Origin: Miscanthus floridulus
Lineage: Eukaryota > Streptophyta > Magnoliopsida > Poales > Poaceae
Assembly: GCF_019320115.1 (NCBI RefSeq)
Contig: NC_089594.1
Span: forward strand, 23,491,086-23,555,085
Length of the DNA stretch: 64,000 nt
Reading direction: 5' to 3'
A model generated the notes under the pieces. It was not told the origin of the DNA, ran no database searches, and saw nothing but the letters and a program-made list of their open reading frames with translations. Below are positions 1 through 11,303 of this stretch, in pieces. Numbering within the stretch: position 1 is the stretch's first letter; each line of letters begins with the position of its first letter. Position numbers and translations under genes: made by a program.

Positions 1-43
1 AACACAAGTTCATGCAACATGAAAAGAAACAAATAAACGGTAC

Positions 44-2061
44 CTACTGCCAGCCTCCCCACCCAGAGTGTGAACTGCCACCTTGAGGAGGGCTAGTTGG
101 CCACCCGGCCTGTGGAGAAGGGCCACCTTGAGGAGTCTGGTTCGAACCCGTCGACTGTGGCTGCACAAAGGAGAAGCGAATTCATGAGTATCTATAGGAG
201 GGCCGCATAAGCTAAAGGAATAAACAACCATATATACTCACCGGAGTCCCTACAGGAGGAGGAGGAGGAGCCACAACTGGAGCGAGCAGCGACTGGGGCA
301 CGACCACACCTGGCAAGGCCTGAAGGCTCGCCATGAAGCTGAACATGTCCTGCAGCCTCTGGGCTTGTACAACCTCCATCTCCAGCCGATGGGCTTCCGC
401 CTGGGCCGCCTGCTGGGCCTCCAACCTCCGCAAGTTGACCTGCAACATTCCACCCGTAATGTTTAAACAATGCAAAGGCAAGGTAGATGTGTAAAAGCAA
501 TAAACGACGAATAAAACAGTACTAACCTAGAGTTCCGCCATCTGCTACTGTGAGCTCTGCTGCCGAAAGCGTATGTGGAGGGAGGAGCTCGTGCCCCTTG
601 CTCGAATCTCGGTGAGGTTGGGAACAGAGGCAGAGTCGAGTGTGATGTTCACCATCTAGTACCGGTCGTGTTGCTTCCCTCCTCCCATCCTCATCAGGAG
701 GTCTGTGTCCAGGGGCTGGGTGGTCGGATCGAAGTCCTCCCCATGGTGCTCGCAGGCTGCCGAGGTGTACTCGCTAAGCTTGCTGTGGACGCTCGCGTTG
801 GTGTACGCCTCAGTCCCGTCCGCCGGGTTGTAGGTGACTTCTAGGGCCATCGCCTTGCCCTTGTGTGCCTGGGCGTACGCCATGAACTCGTTGCATTCCT
901 GGCCTTGGTGCACTTGGGACTGTGAGGAAAACACAAAGATGATTACAAGTAATGAGAATTGAGTGTTAGAATAAATAAATAAAGATGAAAACACAAAGAA
1001 GATTACCCATGTCTAGGCGTACGTGCTGAGGCTCCGGTTGCCTTGGTGGTGTGGCGCCCCACCCATCTGCAGGCGGTAGTCCTGACGGATGTTGTGCTTC
1101 TTCGCCCACTCCTCCGAGAGCCACCTGTCCACAATGGCCTCCCAGCAGAGGCGGTGCCTAGCGCACCAATCGGGACATTGCTGCATGCCATCAAGTTATT
1201 GATATGTCAAAAGATGAAATAAAGCCTACCTATTCTTTATGGAAGGAGTCAGTATTAATGTTTTGTACTTACCGAGAGGTACTGCTCCTTGGTGAGCGTC
1301 CTGGTCCTGGCATTGGCCTTCCTCACCACCTGACCAAGGACGTCGGCGCTGTAGTTGATGATGCACTGGAGCCGCGTCTCGTGGTACAGGTCTGAGAGTC
1401 GGGACCTACAGACCTTGTCCTGGACTCGCGCCGCTCGGTCCTCAAACCCTTCGTCGCACCTGAAGAAGTCCTGCATACAGACATCATGTATCGTTTCATT
1501 ATTTCAAGAACGACCAATGAATGCATAGTATTGATCAATTTAGTGCGATGCAGACTCACCCAGAACTCGGCCTTGATCCACGTCGCAACGGTGCCGAACT
1601 CGCTGTCCAATGGCATCCAGTTGTGAAACCATTGTCTTTTCGTGAAGGGGCTTCTATGCCAAAGACAGCATATCGTAGTATGCCTTTGTGGATTCCTCTG
1701 GCTCGTCCTCTAATCCTTCACCGAACTGTGCCTCCTGAAAGTCATCCATCCAGTCTGCTACCCCGACATCTCCATCAAAAGCCTCGAGGCATGGTCTCAC
1801 CACCTCCTCTCTAATACGATCGGCTTCACCATGGTGGATCCAGCGGGTATAGTTTGGCGTGAATCCATACTTGCAAAGATCTTCCCCCATGTTTTTCTTA
1901 TTCTTTCTTACACGGTTGTCACATTTGCTGCAGGGACGCGGCATCCAACTTGACCCTCTAGCAGCCTCGCCAAATGAATGCTCCAAGAAAGCATTAGTCT
2001 TAGTCATCCATTCTGGGGTCATACTTGTGTGGCCCGTGTACATCCAATCACGGTTCTCCAT
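44..2061 (-). pseudogene. CACTA (En/Spm) transposon gene with Transpos_assoc and Transposase_24 domains, six exons, disrupted
   Basis: Translation from a Met at 2061 gives a Transpos_assoc-type N-terminus (ENRDWMY, a CSKC zinc-like motif and a LCKYGF...WIHHGE block), as found at the start of CACTA transposases. Downstream comes a Transposase_24-like region. I can place exons at about 1560-2061, 1273-1470, 1007-1180, 527-919, 242-439 and 44-160, each bounded by GT/AG. Key blocks are DFFRCDEGFEDRAARVQDK, QMGGAPHHQGNRSLSTYA, KAMALEVTYNPADGTEAYTN, a Gln/Ala-rich segment and a Pro/Gly/Gln-rich tail. In-frame TAG codons at 1654, 1013, 656 and 545 break it. The central DDE transposase domain (Transposase_21) is absent. 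Just after the first stop the TNP2-like frame (VSQLDAI) gives way to the Transposase_24 frame, so this may be a rearranged junction. The left end of the element lies outside the window. Confidence 0.75.
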
Positions 2062-2158
2062 CCTCTGGCATATACATATGTAAGCAAGTAATATAACCAG
2101 CAATTGCATCTGCATGGCGTTCCTACCATCTAATAGGTGAGGATAGGTCATAATCCCA

Positions 2159-2360
2159 CCCGCGGATGCGTAGATGAGGTCAGTTTCAATGCTCTGCTCC
2201 TATCCGAGATAGAATTTTGGCAGCACCTCCCCGCTGTTCTCCCGATACACGTCATGCAAGGGAGAGTGTGTATCCAGAGAACAACAGGGAGGTGATGCCG
2301 AAAGTCTATCTCGGACCAGAGCGAACCATGGAAACTAACCTTATCTACGCATCCGCGGGC
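2159..2360. repeat. Imperfect inverted repeat, about 83-bp arms
   Basis: Bases 2159-2241 are the imperfect reverse complement of 2277-2360, with a loop of about 35 bases. Both outer ends read CCCGCGGATGCGTAGAT and both arms contain a GGCA(G/T)CACCTCCC motif. A third copy of that motif (TTTCGGCAGCACCTCCCC) lies at about 2680 beside a short GGGGAGG palindrome. It lies just upstream of the CACTA gene, so internal or subterminal repeats of that element are the likeliest origin. I saw no target-site duplication of its own. Confidence 0.7.
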
Positions 2361-2852
2361 TGTCCAAAATACATGGACAATCCAAAAGAGATACGGTCGT
2401 AGATATGCAAAGATCTGCATACCTCCGACTGTATCTCTTTCGAACGGGAGACGCCTAACTGGGCTACGTGACCATATAAAACATGCATGTAAAGGAGGAG
2501 GGGTTATACCTAGGGTGACGGTGGAGTTAGGCTAGTGGGGCAGTGGCATGCCGGTGCAGTGGCGAGGCGATGCGGTGCAGGCAGACCAACAGCGCCGACG
2601 AAGATGATTAGGGTTGCCGAGTCCCTCCCACGGGTCCTTCTCCTACATAAAAAGGCAATAGGTTAGAATCCATTGAAAATTTCGGCAGCACCTCCCCTGC
2701 ACGGGGAGGTTTCCAAAACCTGCAAGAAACGTAGGCGCGATGGCCAACAACCACATATATACCAAACATAGGCACGAAGGCCAACAAACATATATATACC
2801 AAGACGAGCCATATACTTTAGTTCTCTTTCCATGCAGATGAAAGTATCGAAG

Positions 2853-3024
2853 TAGTACAACAAGTACTACTACCACTACAACTACTACTAACACTAACAC
2901 TACTACTACTAACACTACTACTATCACTACTTACTACTAACAATACTACTAACACTACTAACTACTAACTACTACTACTTACTAACTACTACTAACACTA
3001 CTAAGTACTACTACTAACTACTAC
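2853..3024. repeat. (ACT/CTA)n microsatellite, imperfect
   Basis: About 170 bases consist almost wholly of ACT/CTA trinucleotides with AAC interruptions. It sits in the 5' non-coding part of the minus-strand CACTA gene. Confidence 0.9.
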
Positions 3025-3127
3025 AGGTGTAGGGCATACCTTTCGCGACAAGAATGGCAACAACGAGGGTCAGCGACGATGGCGGGGACGACCGCAGCGG
3101 TGTGAGGGTCGATGGGCCTAGGCCAAC

Positions 3128-3232
3128 ACCTTCCTTCTCCTCTCCTTCTCCTTCTCCTCCTCTCTTCTCCCCTCCTCCTCTCTTCTCCCCTTCTCCTCTC
3201 TTCTCCCCTGCCTCCTCCTCCTCTCTTCTGCA
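3128..3232. repeat. Polypyrimidine minisatellite (CCTCTCTTCTCCCC-like units)
   Basis: A C/T-only tract is built from repeated CTCCTCTCTTCTCCCC units. On the minus strand it is a GGGGAGAAGAG polypurine tract just ahead of GC-rich repeats, like a leader region of the CACTA gene. Open frames across it are low-complexity artefacts. Confidence 0.7.
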
Positions 3233-3313
3233 GTGGCGCGGTGGCTGGGGCAGAGGCCGCGGGGGCCCACACGGGGAGGCATGGTGGCCGGGGAGGGAGG
3301 CCGCGGGGGCCTG

Positions 3314-6300
3314 TGTGGCAGAACCTCCTAAGAAATTGGGCCCACGTGCACCTATCGTCATCTCAACAGACCTTTGATAGCGTACAAGAGTTTTCAACAA
3401 CTCAACAGGTCTGTCGGGTGTCCTCAGGAAACCCGAATCATCCACGATTCTCTTTTCAAACAGGATCCTAATCACAGACATTACAGATTACAACAGTTTA
3501 TTCAAATATATACATCAGAGTAAAGATAGCGGAAGTCTTAAGGTAACATAGTTTACAAACCAGTTATTTTCAAACTTATAATACCATAAGTGTCATACAA
3601 CCATAGTAGCGGGATAATATTACATTAACTTTATTTATCATACAAACTAGTGCCTAGTCCAAAGGCCATTCATCACTCCTCATCGTCATTGACTTCAAAC
3701 ATAGACATGCAGCAGAGACCAAAACAAGCCTATGCATGCGACTCACCTGCAACAAGGGTTAACAAACCCTGAGTACAAAGGTACTCGACAAGACTAATCC
3801 GATGTAAAAAGGTGTAAGACTTTTAGAGATGTAGGTGTTGAGACAAGGTAAGGATGTAGCAAGATTCAAAAGTTCTTTACCAAAAACTTACTATTCTTAT
3901 TCTATTTTCAAGTTTTACCCCTAAGTCCTTTTAGTTCATTATCTCAACTAAATGTACATTTCCCATATTCCATTCCTTCTCATTCCATTCTTTTCTCATA
4001 TTTTAGTAATTCACTAGTCCTGCATTGCTTCTGTAATGAAACGAGTCTCCATATCTGCGGAGCACCGACAATTCGAATTGATTCAAGTCCCAGCTGGGGA
4101 TTCCTTATCACACGACATATGTAGAACTTACTCTTACATATATCAACCTTGCTACCGGATCCTCCTATACTAAGCCGTCTCCACGCCACCCGAGAGCACA
4201 GCACACCTCAAATCCGGCCACATTCCAGCCACGAGGGTACACGCTACTCTCGCCATCTCTCTACTCCCAGTGCGTGGGCATTCGTCTTAGTATCGGGTTA
4301 GCCGAAGTAGGCTTACCGGAGTATGTGACCAGTACTACAAAGTGTCTCGTTCAGAAGATCCACAATGAGTGGCCTTTAAGCGACATAGTCGGCAACATTA
4401 TCCAGCATTCAAGATCAGTCACCCAACTAGTCTCTAGTTCATTCTATCTTCTTTCTTTCTTTGGCCAGATGCCATCTTTGGTTGTATCGAAACTTTTACT
4501 TTAAAAGCCTACTATAAAGCATACTAAGCAATCTATGCCTTTGTAAATAAAAACATCTTCAAGGATGGTCAACAATTAACAAGGTAGGCAATGCATCAAG
4601 TAGGTAACATTTGACTTAATCAACTTAATGCAATAAGTAACATAGGGGATAAACTTTTCAAAGTAAACAAGGTAAGGGTTTAATGCATAAACTGGGGCTT
4701 GCCTTCGTTGACGATCTCAGGTTCCGGATCAGTATCACGATTACCGAATCCCGTGACAACCGGGGATTCTTCCAGAACTTGCTCAACTAGAATCGTTTCA
4801 CTCTCGGATTCTACACAAAATGATAACATATGCTTTAACATGATGATAACGTAAACATGATGCTTTCACGGTACATGAAATGTAAAAACACCCCAAATAC
4901 GATTTTCCTTCACGGTACAGTTGCAAGCCAACAAAACCAACTTGCAATCCTACCATCAAGAACCACACATGTGACTTGACCAAACTGATCTTGAAACCCT
5001 ACTAGTCACAAAACATGACCAAAACAAGATCAAGCACTAATCTGACACTTAGGGTTTGCTTTTATTTATTTTTGAATTAATTTGGAAATAAGCCCAAAAA
5101 TGAACTTGTTCCAAATGATATGAAACTTTTATGTAAGCTTTCTCATGACAAATTAGTGTACCAAAACAAATTTCATAATTTTTTGGAATTATACAGTGGC
5201 CTACAAAAATCATGGAAATTGCATTTATCAATTAATGGACTGAATATTTGAACATTAAAAATATATTCAAATTTCAAGTTTCAAAATTTTGAACCATACT
5301 AGAGCATGTACAGAGGCTACACACAAAATTTCAGAATTTTTGAAGCTATGATAATTTTCCTACAAATTTCCAAAGATCCAGCACTATTCAAAATTAGAAA
5401 ATAACAAAACTCACTATTCTCTCTCTTGCTCTCACGGACAGCCGGCCCCCACCTGTCATCCCCAACCTCGGGCATTGACCGTGGCTCTGATGGCACTGAC
5501 CCACGCTATCTCGCCGACGGTGAGCCCAACAGCGACGACCAAAGTACCAATATATTCACAAGAGCTAGGCGCATCGATCTGTGGCACTACGAAGGTTGAT
5601 CACGACACGGAACAAAGCTAACGCCGACCATGGCGGACGCAGTGGCACGGCAGTGTTACGCTGGCGAAACAAGGCCAGTAACGGTGAAACAGAGAGTACA
5701 GGAAGCATAGTGGCTCACCCCGATCATGTTGAAGCAACAGGCGAGACCGGAGAAGCTACGGTGACGCGTTTCGACGGTGACCGGGATCACGGCGGAGTGG
5801 ACCTCGTCGACGACAGCGTTCCAGCGACTGTAGTGGGCAAAACAAGCAGGCAAGAGTGGAATGAGTACTACAGCATCGAGGCGAATCTATAGAGTCAACC
5901 AGCAAGGGCAACGGCTCACCGGACGAGGCTGGCCACGGTGAATCGGAGCTTCCGATGAGGTCACCGGCCGCGAGGAAGATGAACGTGTACCACGAGCTCT
6001 CGACGAAATTAGGTGGTAGCAACAGCTCGGTCGGATGCGCAAGGAGCAGGTGGAACTGGAACACGGCTTTTACGGGGCTTGCTTGCACTGAGGAGACGAG
6101 AGAAGCTCGCTGGAGTTGAGACGGCGGCGTCGGGAAAATAGAGAGGAGGAAGAAAAGTGAACGGCGTCGTCTGGTTCTTATAGCTCGGCCAGGAGCGCGC
6201 GGACTCGACACACAGCGTGCTCCCTATGCTAGCGCGAAGCCAAGGGCAGTCGCAGGCGCGCTTGGAAGGCCGGAGAAAGGACGCCGGCGGTGAGGTGATG

Positions 6301-6974
6301 GCGCCCTGTAGTTATCTGAAATTTTGAAATAATTACAGATTTGCCACTGAGTTCATTTTACAAATTACTCTAAATTTTTCTAAAGAAGTTGAAAATCTCC
6401 AAAAATGAAAGTTGCTCAATTTTTCAAACTCTACAACTTTACTTCTAGGAACATTTTCAAATTCTGTCTCCATTTTGAAATTTGAATTTAGGGTGCATTT
6501 GAGTAGTTGAATCATTTCAAAATTACTCCAAATTTTATATGTAAACTTGAAAAACTTTGAATACCAAAGTTGATCCACATAAAATAATCTTCAACTTTGC
6601 TTTTTGCCTCAACCCCAAATTCCAAATGGATTTTGAATTAGACAAAAGGGGCAAAAAGGACTTTTGTGATTTGAATTTGAATCCAAATTTGATTTGTTTT
6701 CCTTTTACTTTAACTTTGATTTTTGACCAGTAACATGGCTCATTAGGGTTATTTGAGTCAAATGACACATGACCTCACATGATCACATAAAATTTGACCC
6801 TTGTGGTCATGATCTTTATTTAGGGTTTTGAATCACATCACATGAAATAACAACATTATGAAATAAAGCTTATTTAGTGAATGCATTCAAAATTTTCTAC
6901 TTTATGAATGCTTTGCAATGCATATGATGACATGGTAAGTTTTAGTGTTAGGTCAAAACACCAGAGGTGTTACA
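3314..6974 (-). mobile_element. Solo LTR of a long-LTR Ty3/gypsy-type retrotransposon
   Basis: On the minus strand this 3661-bp block starts TGTAACACC at 6974 and ends GGTTCTGCCACA at 3314, the same termini as the LTRs of the 22152-33199 element. It is flanked by near-identical 5-bp duplications (GCCTG at 3309-3313, GCCCG at 6975-6979). No gag-pol or second LTR is present, so it is a solo LTR left by LTR-LTR recombination. It also shares with that element an internal block reading GCAGGTGA preceded by paired GAGTAC/GTACTC. The LTR interrupts GC-rich repeats (GCGGGGAGGCGCGGTGGCC-like) of the surrounding CACTA element. No coding sequence is visible inside it. The TGTAACAC start, length and relationship suggest the Del/Tekay chromovirus group; this is inference. 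Confidence 0.82.
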
Positions 6975-7159
6975 GCCCGCGCGGGGAGGCGCGGTGGCCT
7001 GCGCGGGGAGGCGCGGTGGCCAGGGCGGTGAGGCGCGGTGGCCGGGACGGGCGCCGCGGTGCGACGGCGGCTGAGGGAGAGAGAGGTGAGAGGGAGAGAG
7101 AAATGGGAGAAAAAGAGAGAGAGAGAGAGAGCGCCGGCCGGGCACGGGTGAAGGGGTAA

Positions 7160-8095
7160 GGCGGCTTTGCCGAGTGCCAGATCGGCGACACTCGGCAAAG
7201 TCAATTTTCTTCGCCGAGTGTCGTGATCTGGCACTCGGCGAAGTTTTTTAAAAAATCAGCAGCTCTTTGCCGAGTGCCAACCCTAGGCACTCGGTAAAAT
7301 TTTTTTTTGGTTTTTGCCACCATTTTTTTTGAAGCTTTAGTACACTACCACAAACAACATGTTTAAATTTAGGACATTTTTATTGCCTTTTGGCATATTT
7401 CTATAGTTTATTTTGTTTTGTTGAATTTTTCCAGAAAATGTAAGTTTGAACTGCAGGTGCATCGAATAATGGATTACATTCGTTCAAAAAATGTTATCCT
7501 TGTTTTTTATTGTAAATTTAGGCTAAATTCAACAAAATAAATTTCGAGACAGATCCTGGATTTAGCCTAAATTTACACTAAGAAACAAGGATAACATTTT
7601 TTGAACGAATGCAATCCATTATTCGATGTACCTGCAGTTCAAACTTACATTTTCTGAAAAAATTCAACAAAACAAAATAAACTATAGAAATATGCCAAAA
7701 GACAATGAAAATGTCCTAAATTTAAACATGTTGTTTGTGGTAGTGTACCGAAGCTTAAAAAAAATTGGTGGCAAAAAACAAAAAAAAAATATTTTACCGA
7801 GTGCTAAGTTTTTGCACTCGGCAAAATAAATTCTTTGCCAAGTGACAAATGGGGGGCACTCGGCAAAGAGGACGCCGCTGGATGCCGTTAGGCCCCTACC
7901 AATCTTTACCGAGTGTCTGCCTTTGCCGAGTGAAGACATCCTTTGCCGAGTGCAGGTCTTTGCCGAGGCACTCGGCAAAGGCCTCTTTGCCGAGTGTCAT
8001 ATTTTACCGAGTGCGGCGCTCGGCAAAGCAGGTCTTTGTCGAGTGCCCGAAATTTGACACTCGACAAAGATTTTTGCACTCGGCAAATCACATTT
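7160..8095. mobile_element. CACTA subterminal repeat region (TTTGCCGAGTG arrays)
   Basis: Roughly 20 copies of CTTTGCCGAGTGC or its complement GCACTCGGCAAAG occur in both orientations, often paired as small palindromes. Such repeats are typical of CACTA ends, where they bind the element-encoded TNPA-like protein. With the gene at 44-2061 they mark the 5' end of one minus-strand element. A clear CACTA terminal inverted repeat was not found past 8095, so the outer boundary is uncertain. Confidence 0.65.
7264..7826. repeat. Long hairpin: about 265-bp inverted repeat with a 33-base loop
   Basis: Bases 7264-7527 pair with 7561-7826. The left arm ends GTAAATTTAGGCTAAA and the right arm begins TTTAGCCTAAATTTAC. 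The match extends through the GAACTGCAGGTGCATCGAATAATGG region (right-arm complement at about 7617-7640), the AACATG/CATGTT blocks and the flanking GAGTGC motifs. Only scattered mismatches and small indels are seen. The arms hold no open frame of note. A transcript through it would form a long double-stranded RNA. Confidence 0.9.
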
Positions 8096-8935
8096 TCCCC
8101 GTGGATTCGGCCGGCGACGAGATGATGAGGTTATGGAATTTACGTTAAAAAACAAGATGAGAGATTATGGGATATGATACAGGTACGACGACGCGCATGC
8201 CGCTTCTAATCTGTTCACTGTACTAGCTAATGATCCTGGTTGCCTTGCTGACCCTGACCTCCTTTCTCGTGTCGACCGAACCAGTGAACCACTGTGCTAG
8301 CTGTGCCCACGTACAGTACGGCAGTTTAAAGCAACCGTGCCTACCAGTATGGTACACGGTGTTTTGTTCCGACCACGGCACTGCATTTATTAATTATTGT
8401 TACCACTCCTACATGCACTTTCTCCCTGCATACAGTACCTAACCTCCTTTTTAATCCCAATCCCTGCATGCATACTACTCCTAGTCTCCTAGTATGTACT
8501 ACTATTATACTTCTATACTGATCTTTTTATAGTATATATATTTGTTATACTAGCATATGTGGGTAGTTTAGATGTAGATTTAAGGAGTTATGTTATTAGT
8601 TTATTTGAAATAGTATAGATATTCTTAATTTGGACATAAATTTATGAGGAGGTATTTTTAGATCATATCTCATAATGGTGTGTTTTTTTTTAAATGATAT
8701 TGATCATAAGGCTATTATTGTCTATGATGCTAGAGTCTACCTAGTATGGACGTGATGTTTTTACTCTTGACAAGAATTCCTATGATTTATCACTTTTTGA
8801 GTTTTTGTACTCCATCTAGTCCAGTTTATGTGTTTCTTCTTGAGGTTTAGCATGGAGGTTCCAAAATGATGCTCAAATTAGTAATAGGGAGATTGTTTTA
8901 TGCATCTCATCCAGATGGTAATTCATTTTGCCGGA
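8096..8935. other. Gene-free stretch
   Basis: I see no coding signal, terminal repeats or RNA gene. Sequence is mixed to AT-rich. Short frames here lack domain features. Confidence 0.5.
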
Positions 8936-9185
8936 ATCCTTTCGGTGCGGTTTCGACTCCCTCGTGCTGCTCGTCTTGTGGGAGATCTGGAAGGAACAAC
9001 GCAACCGCAGGACTTTTGACGGCAATTGCTTGACTTGACACCAGCCCAAGTGGTGGCCATTATCCGGGATGAGGGCGAATTCTGGATTGCGCCAGCTTCC
9101 GGAACCTGGCGCCCCTCCTCTCTGCGACGACCTAATTTCGCTAGCTCACTTGCTCTTAGTTGCACAATTGTTCCTCTTCTTAGTA
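8936..9185 (+). pseudogene. LINE ORF2 C-terminal fragment (zf-RVT tail)
   Basis: One plus-strand frame reads LVLLVLWEIWKEQRNRRTFDG followed by an IIRDEGEFW-like segment. This matches the tail of plant L1-type LINE ORF2 proteins, where an LW-x-IWKERN-x-R-F motif precedes a helix ending in a Trp. The same motif occurs as WGIWKERNSRVFN in the LINE near 17100 on the other strand. No reverse-transcriptase core precedes it, so it is a short relic. Confidence 0.65.
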
Positions 9186-9236
9186 CGCCAGCCTAAGCTT
9201 AAGCTCCACCTTTAGAGCCGCCGGTGATGTTTGTAA

Positions 9237-9440
9237 GGGCTTGTTTGGCACGGCTCCTCCCGAGGGGCTTCTCCGGAGGAGCCGGAGCCGTTTTGGAGGA
9301 GCCACAAATTGTGGCTCCTCCAAAACGGCTCCGGCTCCTCTGTTTTTTACTGAAAAACGGCTCCTCCAAGAAAACGTTTGGCAGGGCTCCTCTGGAGGAG
9401 CCGGAGCCGGAGCCGGAGAGGAGCCCTGCCAAACAGGTCC
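9237..9440. mobile_element. Tourist-like MITE (PIF/Harbinger type), 204 bp
   Basis: Terminal repeats GGGCTTGTTTGGCACGGCTCC and GGAGCCCTGCCAAACAGGTCC are flanked by TAA at 9234-9236 and 9441-9443, the trinucleotide duplication of the PIF/Harbinger group. The interior is GGAGCCGGAGCC-rich and self-complementary. It is non-coding. Confidence 0.85.
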
Positions 9441-10236
9441 TAAGTGTTCGCTCACTGTTGGTTGGTGGCACCTCGCCGTCAAACTCAGTGGGCCGTGTAT
9501 CCGTACTCTAATTTCCCTTAATGAAGCATGTGCCCCACACGCTTTCGAAAAAAAGATGGTAATTCCCTCATTTTCCCACGCTATCAATCCTCAGCCGTTG
9601 CATTTCAAAACAAAGCCATTTTTTTGTTCCTGCATCTCGAAGATGTCATTGAATAAAATGCAAGTTCACATGGATCCACGACATTAATGCAAGAGGAGAG
9701 AAAATGCTAAAAAAAAATTGGGTCACCAAGGATTATGTCTAGATATTTTTAGATAATGGAGAAGTTCTGATTTCAACCCACCAAAATACAATTCAAGAAG
9801 CAAATAAAAAAAATATATTTATTGTGATTCAGAAGCAAATAAAATAGAGATTAACATTATTGACCAATATGAGATCTAAAGGGCCATCCATATATAGGAA
9901 GCAAAGAAATGCACTACTGCTCTGGTCACTAGAGAAGCTGGCATGCCAGCAGTGTGTCAATAACAAAGATCTAAGGCTCTGACCGCCATGTTTACACCTG
10001 AATTAAAAAGCTATTTGTACTCTTCGGAGGTTCAATGCCTAATACATAGTGCACAGCTTGCCGCGTAGGGCTTTGGCATAATGACACTCAAAGAAAAGGG
10101 TGTTGTTGGATTACTCTCTAATTTACTAAAAAAACAGCAAACTTTATTTACTCCCATTCCAATTTCTCGTAGCAAAATTATCCCTTGGTAAGAAAAGGCT
10201 AACAGTTTTTGGGCCACCAACCTAATAAGGGATTGT
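9441..10236. other. Gene-free stretch
   Basis: No gene, RNA or clear element boundary was found. AT-rich segments with poly-A runs predominate. Confidence 0.5.
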
Positions 10237-10724
10237 GAGCATCTCCAAGAGTTTGGCAAATCAACTTGGCATCCTTAGATTTTTGGCAAAACAAAAAAAG
10301 TGGCCTCCAACAATTTCGCACCCCAACTTGGCATTTTTCCAAACTTGGCAAATTTCCTCCCCCAGTGCGTAAATATACGCGCGCATCGTAGTTGACATCG
10401 GTGTTTTTAGAAGAGAAAGGAAGAAAACGTAATTTTATTTTACTTCTTGGGTCCAGATGAAAAATGCCTAGAGACCAAGGATTTATATTTATAGGCTTAG
10501 TTAATTATAAGAAAGTTTTGTGTTCACTTTGCATAAATGTTTTCTCTTTTCTCTGTACGGGCCTAGGGAAAAACATCTTGTGGGCCTTCTTTTTTCATTT
10601 TGCCAAGTCCAAAATAGCTAACTATATTGGAGATGGGCTGTTTTTTTTACTTGACATATGGTTTTGGGACTTGGCAAAACACAAGATTTGCCAAGTAAAA
10701 TTTATCAAACTCTTGGAGATGCTC
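10237..10724. mobile_element. TIR element (MITE-like), 488 bp
   Basis: GAGCATCTCCAAGAGTTTGG at the left is matched by AAACTCTTGGAGATGCTC at the right, with TTTGGCAAA/TTTGCCAA motifs repeated inside both ends. No convincing duplication flanks it, so the superfamily is left open. No transposase is encoded. Confidence 0.75.
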
Positions 10725-11072
10725 TAACTACTGCTATACAATTAACCCCATGCTAATGATTCATGCCTATAAATTTTAAAATTCTCTTTGGTTTTATAGT
10801 GAGTCAAAAGAGAAGACGAAATAAAGTGTGTAACTAAACTAGTGCCATCCACATCAAATGATACGTAGAAATCTTGTTTATAAATATATAGCAGCTTGGC
10901 ATATATATATATAGTGATGGACCACCACAGAAGCCGATCTTCCACCTAATCGCCATTATTTTAGGACCAGATTGTTGATGCCTACTCTCCAAAAGCGACT
11001 CTATACTATACTGCAACTGCCCGCAGTTTTGCATTGCTCATATGATTCACAAGATATATCTGCAGTTTTGTA

Positions 11073-11303
11073 CTTCCTTCGTCTCAGATTATAAGACGTT
11101 TGATTTTTTTTGACCTCAAGTTTAACCGCTCGTTTTATTCAAAAAATTTGTGCAAAATATCATTTCTTTTATTGTGGCCTCCTTTATTAGTAAAAGTTCG
11201 AATGACTTAATTTAACTATTTTTACATAAATTTTTTGAATAAGACGAGTGGTTAAACTTGAGGTTAAAAAAGTCAAACGTCTTATAATTTGGGATGGATT
11301 GAG
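11073..11303. mobile_element. Stowaway MITE (Tc1/mariner type), 231 bp
   Basis: Ends CTTCCTTCGTCTCAGATTAT and AATTTGGGATGGATTGAG are flanked by TA at 11071-11072 and 11304-11305. GACGTTTGA and TCAAACGTC arms extend the inverted repeat. It is non-coding. Confidence 0.85.

Noticed and set aside
3014..3481. 155- and 119-codon frames rich in Glu/Arg/Gly or Leu/Pro/Ser
   Set aside because: They are read through the polypyrimidine minisatellite in several frames and cross the solo LTR border.
7160..8095. CRISPR-like or regularly spaced repeat array
   Set aside because: Repeats are in both orientations with irregular spacing, in a plant nuclear context; they are CACTA subterminal motifs.
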